A stretch of DNA of 53,995 nucleotides from contig JAQUYN010000007.1 in NCBI GenBank assembly GCA_028691835.1, positions 1-53,995 on the forward strand. Direction: 5' to 3'. The position numbers and the translations under genes are program-made. The stretch comes from Alphaproteobacteria bacterium. GTDB taxonomy: Bacteria > Pseudomonadota > Alphaproteobacteria > UBA9219. Shown here piece by piece: positions 33,947-41,912 of the stretch (positions are counted from its first letter, which is position 1; every line of letters starts with the position of its first letter). The notes under the pieces were generated by a model. It worked only from the letters and a program-made list of their open reading frames with translations, searched no databases and was not told the DNA's origin.

Positions 33947-34801
33947 ATGTATCTTTGGCAAATACATAAACGAGGGCCGCAAAGGCAGAATTTGGGAATA
34001 AGCCAATGCATCCTTTTGTTTTTTCTTGCCTTTGTTGGAAGGGCAGAGCTGACCTGTGCTCAGGATATGGACCCTTTTGCCAAGAAAATAGCATCCAACT
34101 GGGTTTCTCTTGAAGAATATCAACAGCGACCCCACCCCCCCGATCCTTCTTTGTTGCCTGTTGTTTCTTCGGCTGTTCCCTCTCAAGAAAAAAACGAGAT
34201 TGCACATCCGGGGCGTGAGCTTAACCTTCCTATTATGCCGGGACTTGCAACCGCTCCTGCTGTGACAGTTTCTTCAACGGAACAACTCATCAGTTTCTTT
34301 CCACTAGAGAAGGGGAAATGGTTAGGTGTCCGAGAAGAGTATCAAGAGGCTCAAAAGCAAGAAATTGCGGCAAGTATGTCAACGCGTAAAGACAAGCCTG
34401 CTTTTCAGATTAGATTATCCCTATTGCCTAGTGCCCAAGTCCAATCCATTCCTGCTGCGCGTATTTCTCAAGGGAAGTTGGCGCGTGAAGCTAACGCTGC
34501 TCGTGCGGCGCAGGCGGCGCAAGGATTGGAACAGAAGACAATTGACTCGCAAAAGATCAAACAAAGGATGGAGGCTTGTGAGGCGTTTACGCTTTATCGT
34601 CGCCGTCAACTTGAGGCTCTTGCAAGTGATCGAGATACGCTCGCACAGCTCAAGTCGGTGCTGTCAGATCTTGGCCTTACGACCAAACTGAACTTTATGA
34701 CAAATGCTGGTGAAGCATTGACCGCTGAGGTGAAGGAGACCAGTCAGTCTGCGGCGAAAGCTCCTGAAAACCTTGGCGCTGCAGAGACCAAGACCCCCTA
34801 G
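33947..34801 (+). CDS. Secreted hypothetical protein with Ala-rich helical region
   Basis: A 284-aa protein with a probable Sec signal: a basic start (MYLWQIHKRGPQRQN), a hydrophobic core ILLFFLAFVG and cleavage near TCAQ-D, about residue 39. The mature part opens with a Pro-rich segment. Residues 165-255 look helical and Ala/Gln/Lys-rich (ARAAQAAQGLEQKTIDSQKI), with coiled-coil character. No domain is recognised. It may be a periplasmic or secretion-accessory protein of limited distribution. Structured repeat copy B follows its stop codon directly. Confidence 0.65.
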   Translation: MYLWQIHKRGPQRQNLGISQCILLFFLAFVGRAELTCAQDMDPFAKKIASNWVSLEEYQQRPHPPDPSLLPVVSSAVPSQEKNEIAHPGRELNLPIMPGLATAPAVTVSSTEQLISFFPLEKGKWLGVREEYQEAQKQEIAASMSTRKDKPAFQIRLSLLPSAQVQSIPAARISQGKLAREANAARAAQAAQGLEQKTIDSQKIKQRMEACEAFTLYRRRQLEALASDRDTLAQLKSVLSDLGLTTKLNFMTNAGEALTAEVKETSQSAAKAPENLGAAETKTP

Positions 34802-34935
34802 ATAGAGCGGCTTTGGGGTAGGTTGGCGCATAGGTGGGCCGACACAACCGCTCTATTATCCTGTTGTTTGTCGAGCAGATTCACGCGAGCGTTTGGCGCA
34901 AAAAGAAGGTGCCAACCTTAACGCGATCTGCTTTA
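34802..34935. repeat. Structured intergenic repeat, copy B
   Basis: The fullest copy. The 5' module pairs ATAGAGCGG (34802-34810) with CCGCTCTAT (34848-34856) around an inner GTTGG/CCGAC stem whose loop contains the shared GCATAGGTGGG. The 3' module pairs AGCAGAT (34874-34880) with ATCTGCT (34926-34932) around an inner stem TTGGCGC/GTGCCAA. It lies between the secreted-protein gene and the PAP2 gene. Nothing else is visible in this gap. Confidence 0.75.
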
Positions 34936-35030
34936 AAAACAGATAGCGCTTGTTCTGTTCGATGGAGAAGGCTTGCCTTTTGAGCTTGTGCTGGCCATAA
35001 ATCAAGATCATCTTGATCGGGAGTCAGCTT

Positions 35031-35741
35031 TTGTCGCGTTTTCTTGTTCCCCTAGCTTTTGCCGTTTGTGGTCTTGTTTTGGTGCTTCTGACGGTTTATC
35101 CGGGGCTGGACGTGGCTGTTTCTGCCTCAGTCGCAACACAAGATGGCTTTCTTTTACGTGACAATGGGGTTTTAAGAGCAATGACGAAGTTCGTCTTTGT
35201 TTTTTCGCGCCTACTTGTTGTCTTGTTTTTGGTTGCGGGCCTCATCAGTTTGCTTTGGAAAAGACAGGTTTGCGGATTATCCACAAAAGCATGGGTGTAC
35301 TTGTTTCTGGCTCTTGCCATTGGCCCCGGCTTGATGGCTAATGTTGTTTTTAAAGATCACTGGGGGCGCGCACGTCCTCGCGATATTATTGAATTCGGTG
35401 GTAATCGTCCTTTTTCTCAGGCCTTTGTTATCAGCGAGTCGTGTGCCCGTAATTGCTCCTTTGTGTCTGGCGATGCTTCTTTCGGCTTTTTTTTGCCGAG
35501 TTTTGCTTATGTTGTTCCGCGTCGTTATGGTCGCCGCGTTTTCGGGATCGGTATGGCATGCGGCGGCGTGCTTTCCCTCGCACGTATCCTTTTGGGGGCC
35601 CATTTTCTCAGTGATGTTTTGGCGGCTATGTTTCTTGTCTTGGCCGTAAGTGCGGGACTCTTTATGCTTTTATTTGGCCAAGATGAGTCCAAGCGTCGAT
35701 GGTGGGATTTCGGGGGCCTTCCTCTTTCTTCGCTGAGGTAA
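35031..35741 (+). CDS. PAP2-superfamily membrane phosphatase (variant active site)
   Basis: An inner-membrane phosphatase of about 236 aa with roughly six hydrophobic segments, related to LpxE/PgpB-type lipid phosphatases. Motif 1 is KDHWGRARP. Motif 2 reads CSFVSGDAS where the classical form is PSGH, so the usual acid-base His is Asp. Motif 3 is ARILLGAHFLSDVLA with the conserved Arg, His and Asp. Similar alphaproteobacterial members have SGE/SGD, so activity may be retained. TTG 35031 is chosen because GGGAG lies 7 nt upstream; TTG 35013 is also in frame. The substrate (lipid A, undecaprenyl-PP or phospholipid) is not decided by the sequence. Confidence 0.82.
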   Translation: MSRFLVPLAFAVCGLVLVLLTVYPGLDVAVSASVATQDGFLLRDNGVLRAMTKFVFVFSRLLVVLFLVAGLISLLWKRQVCGLSTKAWVYLFLALAIGPGLMANVVFKDHWGRARPRDIIEFGGNRPFSQAFVISESCARNCSFVSGDASFGFFLPSFAYVVPRRYGRRVFGIGMACGGVLSLARILLGAHFLSDVLAAMFLVLAVSAGLFMLLFGQDESKRRWWDFGGLPLSSLR

Positions 35742-35794
35742 AAAATGTTCTTGCGCAGGGTGCCCTCAGGATTTATGGTTAACGAGACGTTAAC

Positions 35795-35875
35795 GTGCCT
35801 GTTTTGTTGTTTATCGAGCAGATTCACGCGAACTTTGGGGCAAAAAGGCACCAACTTTATAGTGATCTGCTTTGG
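35795..35875. repeat. Structured intergenic repeat, copy C (3' module only)
   Basis: It contains GTTGTTTATCGAGCAGATTC, then ACGCGA, like copy B. The outer stem AGCAGAT (35817-35823) pairs with ATCTGCT (35865-35871), and an inner hairpin TTGGGGC-aaaaa-GGCACCAA lies between. The 5' module of copies A and B is missing. The remaining sequence of the 239-bp gap before 35981 shows only a possible GTTAACG inverted repeat at 35778-35793. Confidence 0.7.
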
Positions 35876-35980
35876 GTGCAATAAAATGATCGTTTTTGCA
35901 TGGGAATGGGCATGAAAGTTTAACCAAAATCGTGTATAAATAGATTGAACACGGTTTTCTTTTTCGTGAGATAGACGAGA

Positions 35981-37138
35981 ATGTCAACAACAGACGCCTC
36001 AAACTATAACTCAACACTTCTGGATGCAACAGCCGGGGGCGTTAAGTTATTGTATCAACGCGATGTCAGCCTTCCTTTGAACTCGACGTTGTCTGATGCT
36101 GCAGATCTCGGCGCGCTAACGACGAATAGCACTCAACTTGACGTGAAGTCGCGTGTGTCACGTCAGAACCCCAATCATTTCTATAAGTTTGAGCTTGAAG
36201 GTAATTCTATCAAGATGAACTTTACGAATAACACAGGGTCGAGTGGCTTGCGTGTGCAGTTGTTGAACAGTTCGGGAAAGGTTATTGCCGACAGTTCAAC
36301 AAGCGCTTCGGATGAACTGCAAGCAGCCTATAAAGAATTGAACTCAAGTGACGGTCTTGATGCAAAAGCTGGCGATTATTATGTCAAAGTGACCTTCGAT
36401 ACGGCTCAAGCACGCTCTGTTCCTCAGACTTATTCTTTAGGCCTCTATTCGGGAACTCGTTTTACAAGCAGTTATCAAACAACGGCTAAGCCGCAAACAT
36501 CAACCAAGCAGACGGTCCTACAAGATAATACGATGACCTATGCCATGTACGATGCCTATGAATACACGACCAAATCAACGCATATTGCGAATGAGACGAA
36601 GGCTGATGCTGTCAATATTGGGTGGGTGTACGAGAATAAAACAGCGCTCTCCGTTTCAAGCTTGATTAACAGCGTCGCTTCGGATCAGTGGTACAATGTA
36701 ACCCTTCAAAAGGGAGATGCGCTGAAGATTGCCTTTAATAATCATACGAATACAACGGAGCTTCGTGTTCAACTTTATGATTCATCAGGCACGCAGCTTT
36801 TGGCGGATTCCGAAGGGACCGAAGAGCAAAAGGCGGCGTACGAGGCTTTGACGGGATCTTCTGGGCTGACGGCTGAAGCCTCGCAGTATCTTATCAAGGT
36901 ATCCTATGCTGCCGGGGCCGATAAGAAGCAGCAAGTCTATGACTTCAAGGTTTATTCCGGCGCAACGTATGATACTCTTTATACGACGACGGTTGGTGCA
37001 GAAAACGCAGAAACGGCGCTTGCTAATGGTCACCTTGTTCCAGGTTATAGCCAAAAATCTGTTGCTGCTTCCTATTTATCGACGGTGGCGAACGGTGAAG
37101 ACATCAACATCATGGAAGAAATCAGTCAGTATATTTGA
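35981..37138 (+). CDS. Protein with two PPC-like beta-sandwich repeats
   Basis: A 385-aa protein with two similar domains at about residues 62-160 and 233-330. Each has a pattern NHFYKFELEGNSIKMNF / DQWYNVTLQKGDALKIAF, then GLRVQLLNSSGKVIADS / ELRVQLYDSSGTQLLADS, and ends in YYVKVTF / YLIKVSY before a YSG turn. This is the fold pattern of bacterial pre-peptidase C-terminal (PPC) domains, often found on secreted proteins. No Sec signal is visible. The Ser/Thr/Asn-rich start (MSTTDASNYNSTLLDA) resembles that of the EF-hand protein at 2339-3403. Free-standing PPC repeats without a protease suggest a surface or secreted binding role; this is inference. A strong terminator follows. Confidence 0.75.
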   Translation: MSTTDASNYNSTLLDATAGGVKLLYQRDVSLPLNSTLSDAADLGALTTNSTQLDVKSRVSRQNPNHFYKFELEGNSIKMNFTNNTGSSGLRVQLLNSSGKVIADSSTSASDELQAAYKELNSSDGLDAKAGDYYVKVTFDTAQARSVPQTYSLGLYSGTRFTSSYQTTAKPQTSTKQTVLQDNTMTYAMYDAYEYTTKSTHIANETKADAVNIGWVYENKTALSVSSLINSVASDQWYNVTLQKGDALKIAFNNHTNTTELRVQLYDSSGTQLLADSEGTEEQKAAYEALTGSSGLTAEASQYLIKVSYAAGADKKQQVYDFKVYSGATYDTLYTTTVGAENAETALANGHLVPGYSQKSVAASYLSTVANGEDINIMEEISQYI

Positions 37139-37156
37139 TTCATGTACCTGATCTTG

Positions 37157-37192
37157 AAAAGCCCTCTTTTTCTGAAGAGGGCTTTTTTTCTC
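37157..37192 (+). terminator. Rho-independent terminator after the PPC-repeat gene
   Basis: A 12-bp stem AAAAGCCCTCTT (37157-37168) with AAGAGGGCTTTT (37175-37186) and a 6-nt loop, followed by a T run. Confidence 0.9.
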
Positions 37193-37346
37193 AGGGGGGC
37201 TTTCTTTGTTTTAATGTCTATGTTTTGTCGGGTGTGTTTAAGCGCCTTGTCGCGATTTGCTTGAAGGCTCTCATGCGACAGAAAAACATGACAATTGTGA
37301 AAAGATGCCCTAGTTTCAGGAGCCTCATACAGGGAATCGCTTACAT

Positions 37347-38303
37347 ATGACCGACCCATCTCCATGCGCCCTTTTTCCGCCGTTATTACCCGCAAAGGGG
37401 ACAATCGGCATCATTGCGCCTAGTCGTTGGCCACAGGCAGAAATGTTGGAGCGTACCGTCGTTCATTTTGAAGCCCGTGGGTACGAAGTCGTCGTTCACG
37501 ATCAGTGCTATCTTCAACACGGGACTTTGGCGGGGCGTGATGCCGCCAGGGCTGAGGCGTTGAATGACATGTTTGGGGATGCGACCATTGATGCCATCGT
37601 CTGCGCACGTGGCGGATCTGGCGGGCTGCTTGTTCTTGATCGTCTGGATTATGAATTGATCCGTGCCAATCCTAAACCTTTTATCGGGTCATCAGATATT
37701 ACGGTCCTGTTGCAAGCAATCACGTGTCATACAGGAATGGTGACTTATCATGGGCCCATGGGGTTTCATTTTCTTCCTGAACGCTATGAAGCTTATACTG
37801 AGGACGATTTGTTTTACATGATCTCCGGCGATCCGACTGAGCGTCGTTTGCGCTTTCCGATGGTTGAGGTCGAACGCGCAGGAAAAGCGGAAGGGCGTCT
37901 TGTCGGCGGCAATTTATCAATGCTGCAATCGCTGATTGGAACAGCCTATGATTGGTCAGGGGATGGCGCCATTCTCTTTATCGAAGATGTGAACGAACCG
38001 CTTTACAGCATTGAACGTATGATGGCGCATATGCGCCTTGCGGGAAAGTTTGAAGGCATCCGGGCCGTTCTTGTCGGTGAAATGGTTGGCATACCAGAGG
38101 AAAAGGCCGATTCGATGGCTCTCGGTGACTGCCCCTATGGGCGGACGCTAAAGGAAGTTATGCTCAAACATCTTCCGCCAGAAGTTCCAATTGGCTTTAA
38201 TTATCCGTGTGGCCATGGACGTTATTTGACGACGCTTCCTGTCGGCGCGTGTGTGCGTGTAACGATAACACCGGATCTTTGCGATGTGGTTATTCCCCTA
38301 TGA
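37347..38303 (+). CDS. S66 family LD-carboxypeptidase / MccF-like protein
   Basis: A 318-aa serine peptidase of family S66, which includes LdcA (recycling murein tetrapeptides) and MccF (microcin C immunity). The nucleophile Ser is in FIGSSDITVLLQA near residue 115, followed by 'GMVTYHGPMGFHF'. The catalytic Glu lies in LFIEDVNEPLYSIERMMAHM and the His in FNYPCGHGRYLTTLP. There is no signal peptide, so it acts in the cytoplasm. The stop overlaps the pentapeptide-repeat gene start (ATGA). Sequence alone does not decide between a murein-recycling and an immunity-type substrate. Confidence 0.9.
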   Translation: MTDPSPCALFPPLLPAKGTIGIIAPSRWPQAEMLERTVVHFEARGYEVVVHDQCYLQHGTLAGRDAARAEALNDMFGDATIDAIVCARGGSGGLLVLDRLDYELIRANPKPFIGSSDITVLLQAITCHTGMVTYHGPMGFHFLPERYEAYTEDDLFYMISGDPTERRLRFPMVEVERAGKAEGRLVGGNLSMLQSLIGTAYDWSGDGAILFIEDVNEPLYSIERMMAHMRLAGKFEGIRAVLVGEMVGIPEEKADSMALGDCPYGRTLKEVMLKHLPPEVPIGFNYPCGHGRYLTTLPVGACVRVTITPDLCDVVIPL

Positions 38304-39541
38304 GACTTATTCATATAAGCCAAGGTGATCTTGAAGAGATTTTACAGAAACATACAATGTTTCGTGCGGCTCGCATGGGGGGGGCAAGGGCCATTCTGGC
38401 CTACCATGATTTGTCGGGCATGACTCTTGCCGGGCAAGACTTATCGCACGCGGATTTTACGGGCGCGGCATTGTGTCAGACGGATTTGCGCGACACTCGA
38501 TTGGATTATTCGACATTGTTCAGCGCCGATCTTCGTTTGGCGGCTATGCAAAATGCAAGCCTTATTCGCGCCGATATGCGTGGTGTTTGTATGCGTGGCG
38601 CGATATTGGTGAATGCGGATATGACCGATGCTGATTTGCGCGAGGGGACGATTACCTCTCGTGATGGTAAGCAGGTGATGCCCGGACAATCGACTCTGTC
38701 CCTTTCGGCATCGAGTGTCGCGGATTTGAGCGGTGCAAACTTGTCACGTGCCAAATTGTCGGGCGCCATTGCGAACAATTGCGATTTCAGTGATGCAACA
38801 ATGCGTGGATGTCGTATCGCACGGGCCAATCTTCAAGGCGTTAATATGTCAGGCGTGAATCTTGAAAACGCAGATTTTAGCATGTGCGATGTTAAGGGTG
38901 CGAACCTGCGTGGTGCGATTCTGATTAATGTGACAACCAACCTGACGCGATTGGATCAGGCTGACACAACAGACGCACTGACCGAAGCGGCGACGGGGCC
39001 AACGCTTAAGAATCTGCCATTGCCTTTGGCTGAGTACTTGCGTCAGCATATTTCTTGGTTGACTAGTGATGGCAAAACTGGGCGTCGGTTTGAAATTAAT
39101 AATTACGATATGCGTCGCGCTCCATCTTTTGCACATTCTTGTTTGAGCATGATGTGTGCGGAAGGCACGATGCTGTATGGTTTGGACTTTTCTTATGCTC
39201 AGATTCAGGTTTCGAATTTCAAAAAGGCCGATCTTCGCCATGCCAATTTTTCACATGCAGATTTGCGTGGCGGCGAGTTTGCGGGAGCAAACTTGAATAA
39301 TGCGAATTTGCAGGAAGTTCGCCTTCAGCCGCTTGAATTGGCAGGAAGCCGTGTTGTGGCAACAAGTCTTGTCGGTGCCTCTCTTCGCTATGCCAATTTG
39401 GCCGGAGCTGTTCTGAAGGATGTTGATTTTACGGGCGCTGATCTCACAAACGCTAATTTGCAAGAAGCTGACACGGATGGGGCTATCTTTACGAATGCGA
39501 ATTTGACGGGGGCGCGGTTTAGTGAAGGACAGTTGTTATGA
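38300..39541 (+). CDS. Pentapeptide-repeat protein
   Basis: A 413-aa protein. Two blocks of A(D/N)LxX repeats, about residues 36-215 and 285-410 (for example AGQDLSHADFTGAALCQTDL and ADLTNANLQEADTDGAIFTN), would form right-handed quadrilateral beta-helices. A non-repeat insert of about 70 residues lies between them (LPLPLAEYLRQHISWLTSDG). The start ATG 38300 overlaps the S66 stop and its end overlaps mutL, so all three are translationally coupled. The frame extends upstream into the previous gene but that part is not repeat sequence. Some members of the family mimic DNA and shield gyrase; most have no known role. Confidence 0.88.
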   Translation: MRLIHISQGDLEEILQKHTMFRAARMGGARAILAYHDLSGMTLAGQDLSHADFTGAALCQTDLRDTRLDYSTLFSADLRLAAMQNASLIRADMRGVCMRGAILVNADMTDADLREGTITSRDGKQVMPGQSTLSLSASSVADLSGANLSRAKLSGAIANNCDFSDATMRGCRIARANLQGVNMSGVNLENADFSMCDVKGANLRGAILINVTTNLTRLDQADTTDALTEAATGPTLKNLPLPLAEYLRQHISWLTSDGKTGRRFEINNYDMRRAPSFAHSCLSMMCAEGTMLYGLDFSYAQIQVSNFKKADLRHANFSHADLRGGEFAGANLNNANLQEVRLQPLELAGSRVVATSLVGASLRYANLAGAVLKDVDFTGADLTNANLQEADTDGAIFTNANLTGARFSEGQLL

Positions 39542-41370
39542 CCATTCGCCTTTTGCCTGCCCAACTGGTTAACCGTATTGCTGCGGGTGAGGTTGTCGAA
39601 CGTCCTGCCGCTGCGTTAAAAGAGCTTATCGAAAATGCGCTTGATGCCAGCTCGACGCGTATTGAGGTCACACTGCGTGATGGTGGACAGTCGTTGATTC
39701 GTGTTGTGGATAATGGTTCAGGCATGGATCCTGACGAGTTGGTTCTGGCCATTGAACGCCATGCTACATCTAAGCTTCCCGACGAGGACTTATGGAATAT
39801 CCACAGTTTTGGATTCCGGGGAGAAGCTCTCCCGTCTATTGGTTCGGTCGCCCGGATGTCGATTACCAGCCGCAAGCGTGGAGCTGATGAGGCTTGGTTG
39901 CTGACAGTTGAAGGGGGAGTGGTTTCGCCTTTGCGCCCGGCTTCCTTAACGGAAGGCACATGCGTTGAGGTGCGGGATCTTTTTTTTGCGACACCAGCGC
40001 GCCTGAAGTTTTTGAAGTCTCAACGGACCGAGTCCGAAGCTGCGCGCGAAATTGTTGAAAAGCTAGCCATGGCTCATCCGGGCATCGCGTTTATTCTTCA
40101 AGAGGATGAACGTCGCCCGGTGCAGTTCCTTCTTTCGCCGCAGCTGATTGATCCTGAGCAGATGATGCAAGAGCGCCTTTCTGCCGTGTTAGGGGCTGAG
40201 TTTATGGAAAATGCCGTTCCTTTGGACTGTGTTCGAGAGGGCCTTGCTTTGCGCGGCTACGCTGGGTTGCCAACGTGGCATCGTCCGACGACCCGCCAGC
40301 AATATCTCTTTGTCAATGGTCGCCCCGTTCGTGACAGGGTGCTTCTGGGCGCTCTGCGCGGGGCGTATGGCGATCTTCTTCCCAGCGGCAGGCACCCTGC
40401 GGTCGTGTTGTTCCTTAGTGTTCCTGTGCGTGATGTGGACGTTAATGTGCACCCGACAAAGGCAGAGGTGCGTTTCCGCGACGCCGCCATGGTGCGCGGT
40501 CTTATTGTCGCGGGTATTCGTCATGCCCTCGAGCCTGCCGCTCAATTCACGACCAGTACGTTAGCCCCGACCGCGATAGGGCAGTTTCAGGCTGAGCCTT
40601 ATGTGCCCTCATGCGGAGCTTTCTGCCATCAGCACTCAATTTTCGCAGAGTCACTTTCCGCTCAATCTGATTTTCTTCCCATGGCCCGTGTTGCGCCACA
40701 AGGAGACCTAGGGGATCAGTTCGTCTCCTTTAGTGATCCTGTGGGTAGTGGCGGCAGTACGGGGGGCCGTACGGTGCTCCAGCCGCCTGTGGGGCGCTTA
40801 GGGGCAGCTGTGGCACAGGTTCACGGGACCTTCATCGTGGCCCAGACCGCTGAAAGCTTGTTAATCATTGATCAGCATGCCGCCCATGAACGCATTGTCT
40901 ATGAGCAAATGAAGCAGGCTTGGGTTAAGGGTGATATTAAGCGCCAGATTCTGTTGATCCCTGAGATTGTTGACATGGATGAGGCGCGTGCGGCGCGGCT
41001 TCTTGCGGCAGCGGCAGAGCTTGAAAAGCTGGGGCTTGTGGTTGAGGCTTTTGGGGGCGCTTCCGTTCTTGTTCGCGAAGTTCCATCCCTTCTCGGTCAA
41101 AGCGACGTGAAGAGTTTGATCAAGGATATTGCCGAAGAGCTAGCCGAGTTTGAAAACTCTCGTTTGATCGAAGTCAAGCTGGAGGCTTTATGCGCACGTA
41201 TGGCCTGTCATGGTTCGGTGCGTTCTGGTCGCGCTTTAAATAGTCACGAGATGAACGCGCTTTTGCGTCAGATGGAAGAAACGCCGAACACGGGGCAGTG
41301 CAATCATGGTCGTCCAACATATGTGGAAATGAGCCTTTCTGATTTGCAAAAACTGTTCGACAGAAGATAA
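39538..41370 (+). CDS. mutL: DNA mismatch repair protein MutL
   Basis: A 610-aa GHKL ATPase that couples mismatch recognition by MutS to strand removal. ATPase motifs are ELIENALDASS, DNGSGMD and FGFRGEALPSIG, then 'RQQYLFVNGRPVRD'. The C-terminal domain carries DQHAAHERIVYEQ, which fits the metal-binding endonuclease motif DQHA-x2-E-x4-E. Supporting ACHGSVRSG and GQCNHGRPT motifs are present. It is therefore the endonuclease-type MutL of MutH-less bacteria. The linker is Gly/Ser-rich. The start overlaps the pentapeptide gene by 4 nt, and a strong terminator follows. Confidence 0.96.
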   Translation: MTIRLLPAQLVNRIAAGEVVERPAAALKELIENALDASSTRIEVTLRDGGQSLIRVVDNGSGMDPDELVLAIERHATSKLPDEDLWNIHSFGFRGEALPSIGSVARMSITSRKRGADEAWLLTVEGGVVSPLRPASLTEGTCVEVRDLFFATPARLKFLKSQRTESEAAREIVEKLAMAHPGIAFILQEDERRPVQFLLSPQLIDPEQMMQERLSAVLGAEFMENAVPLDCVREGLALRGYAGLPTWHRPTTRQQYLFVNGRPVRDRVLLGALRGAYGDLLPSGRHPAVVLFLSVPVRDVDVNVHPTKAEVRFRDAAMVRGLIVAGIRHALEPAAQFTTSTLAPTAIGQFQAEPYVPSCGAFCHQHSIFAESLSAQSDFLPMARVAPQGDLGDQFVSFSDPVGSGGSTGGRTVLQPPVGRLGAAVAQVHGTFIVAQTAESLLIIDQHAAHERIVYEQMKQAWVKGDIKRQILLIPEIVDMDEARAARLLAAAAELEKLGLVVEAFGGASVLVREVPSLLGQSDVKSLIKDIAEELAEFENSRLIEVKLEALCARMACHGSVRSGRALNSHEMNALLRQMEETPNTGQCNHGRPTYVEMSLSDLQKLFDRR

Positions 41371-41376
41371 CCCATT

Positions 41377-41407
41377 AAAAAACCCGCCGGATAATGGCGG
41401 GTTTTTC
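41377..41407. terminator. Terminator between mutL and the convergent TIGR02300 gene
   Basis: AAAAAACCCGCC (41377-41388) pairs with GGCGGGTTTTT (41396-41406) around a short loop. T and A runs on the two sides suit termination from both directions. Confidence 0.9.
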
Positions 41408-41427
41408 ATGAAGTCTGTGGACAAGAA

Positions 41428-41742
41428 TTATCTTTCGTCATCATTCTCGACAACGACAACGTCTTCAACATCCACGGCGTCTTCGCCAAGTTCGTCCGCA
41501 TCTTCTATCAAAACATCTTCACCATCATCTGGGACGATGGGCAAATCATCTAAAGCCTCTGGCGTTGGGACGGCCTTGCGGGTCTTTTCCTCGGCTGCGC
41601 GGCTGCGGCGTGATTTGGTCAATGTTTCGGGATCGAACACTGTTCCGCAACTTGGGCAGACGGGCGGGTTCTTCTTCATGTCATAATAGCGCGTGCCGCA
41701 ATGCGGGCAGAGACGCTTAATTCCCCATTCTGGTTTTGCCAC
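41428..41742 (-). CDS. FYDLN acid domain protein (TIGR02300 family)
   Basis: A 104-aa protein conserved in alphaproteobacteria next to aroA. It starts MAKPEWGIKRLCPHCGTRYY and has a second CPSCG, so a Cys4 zinc-ribbon-like site is present. The family's FYDLN motif appears as YYDMN-like 'RYYDMKKNPP'. The C-terminal half is strongly acidic (DDGEDVLIEDADELGEDAVD). The function is not established; a role in RNA polymerase or nucleic acid binding has only been guessed from the zinc ribbon. Divergent from aroA. Confidence 0.92.
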   Translation of the reverse strand: MAKPEWGIKRLCPHCGTRYYDMKKNPPVCPSCGTVFDPETLTKSRRSRAAEEKTRKAVPTPEALDDLPIVPDDGEDVLIEDADELGEDAVDVEDVVVVENDDER

Positions 41743-41912
41743 GTTTTATCCTCCTGAAAGGTCGTGTGAATCATGTTAAACATTGAAAGGCGTAGTCCTC
41801 TTACATAGAATGGAAGACCTGTCAACGCGCACTTTTTGTGGGGGCACGAAATTTACTATAAATTTACCAAAATTCCTGTCCCCAATATCGTTGATTAAGC
41901 TATAGTAGCAGG

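Noticed and set aside
38300-39541. Pentapeptide-repeat protein considered as a Qnr gyrase-protection gene
   Set aside because: It is about twice the Qnr length and has a large insert; the family assignment is safe but that specific function is not supported.
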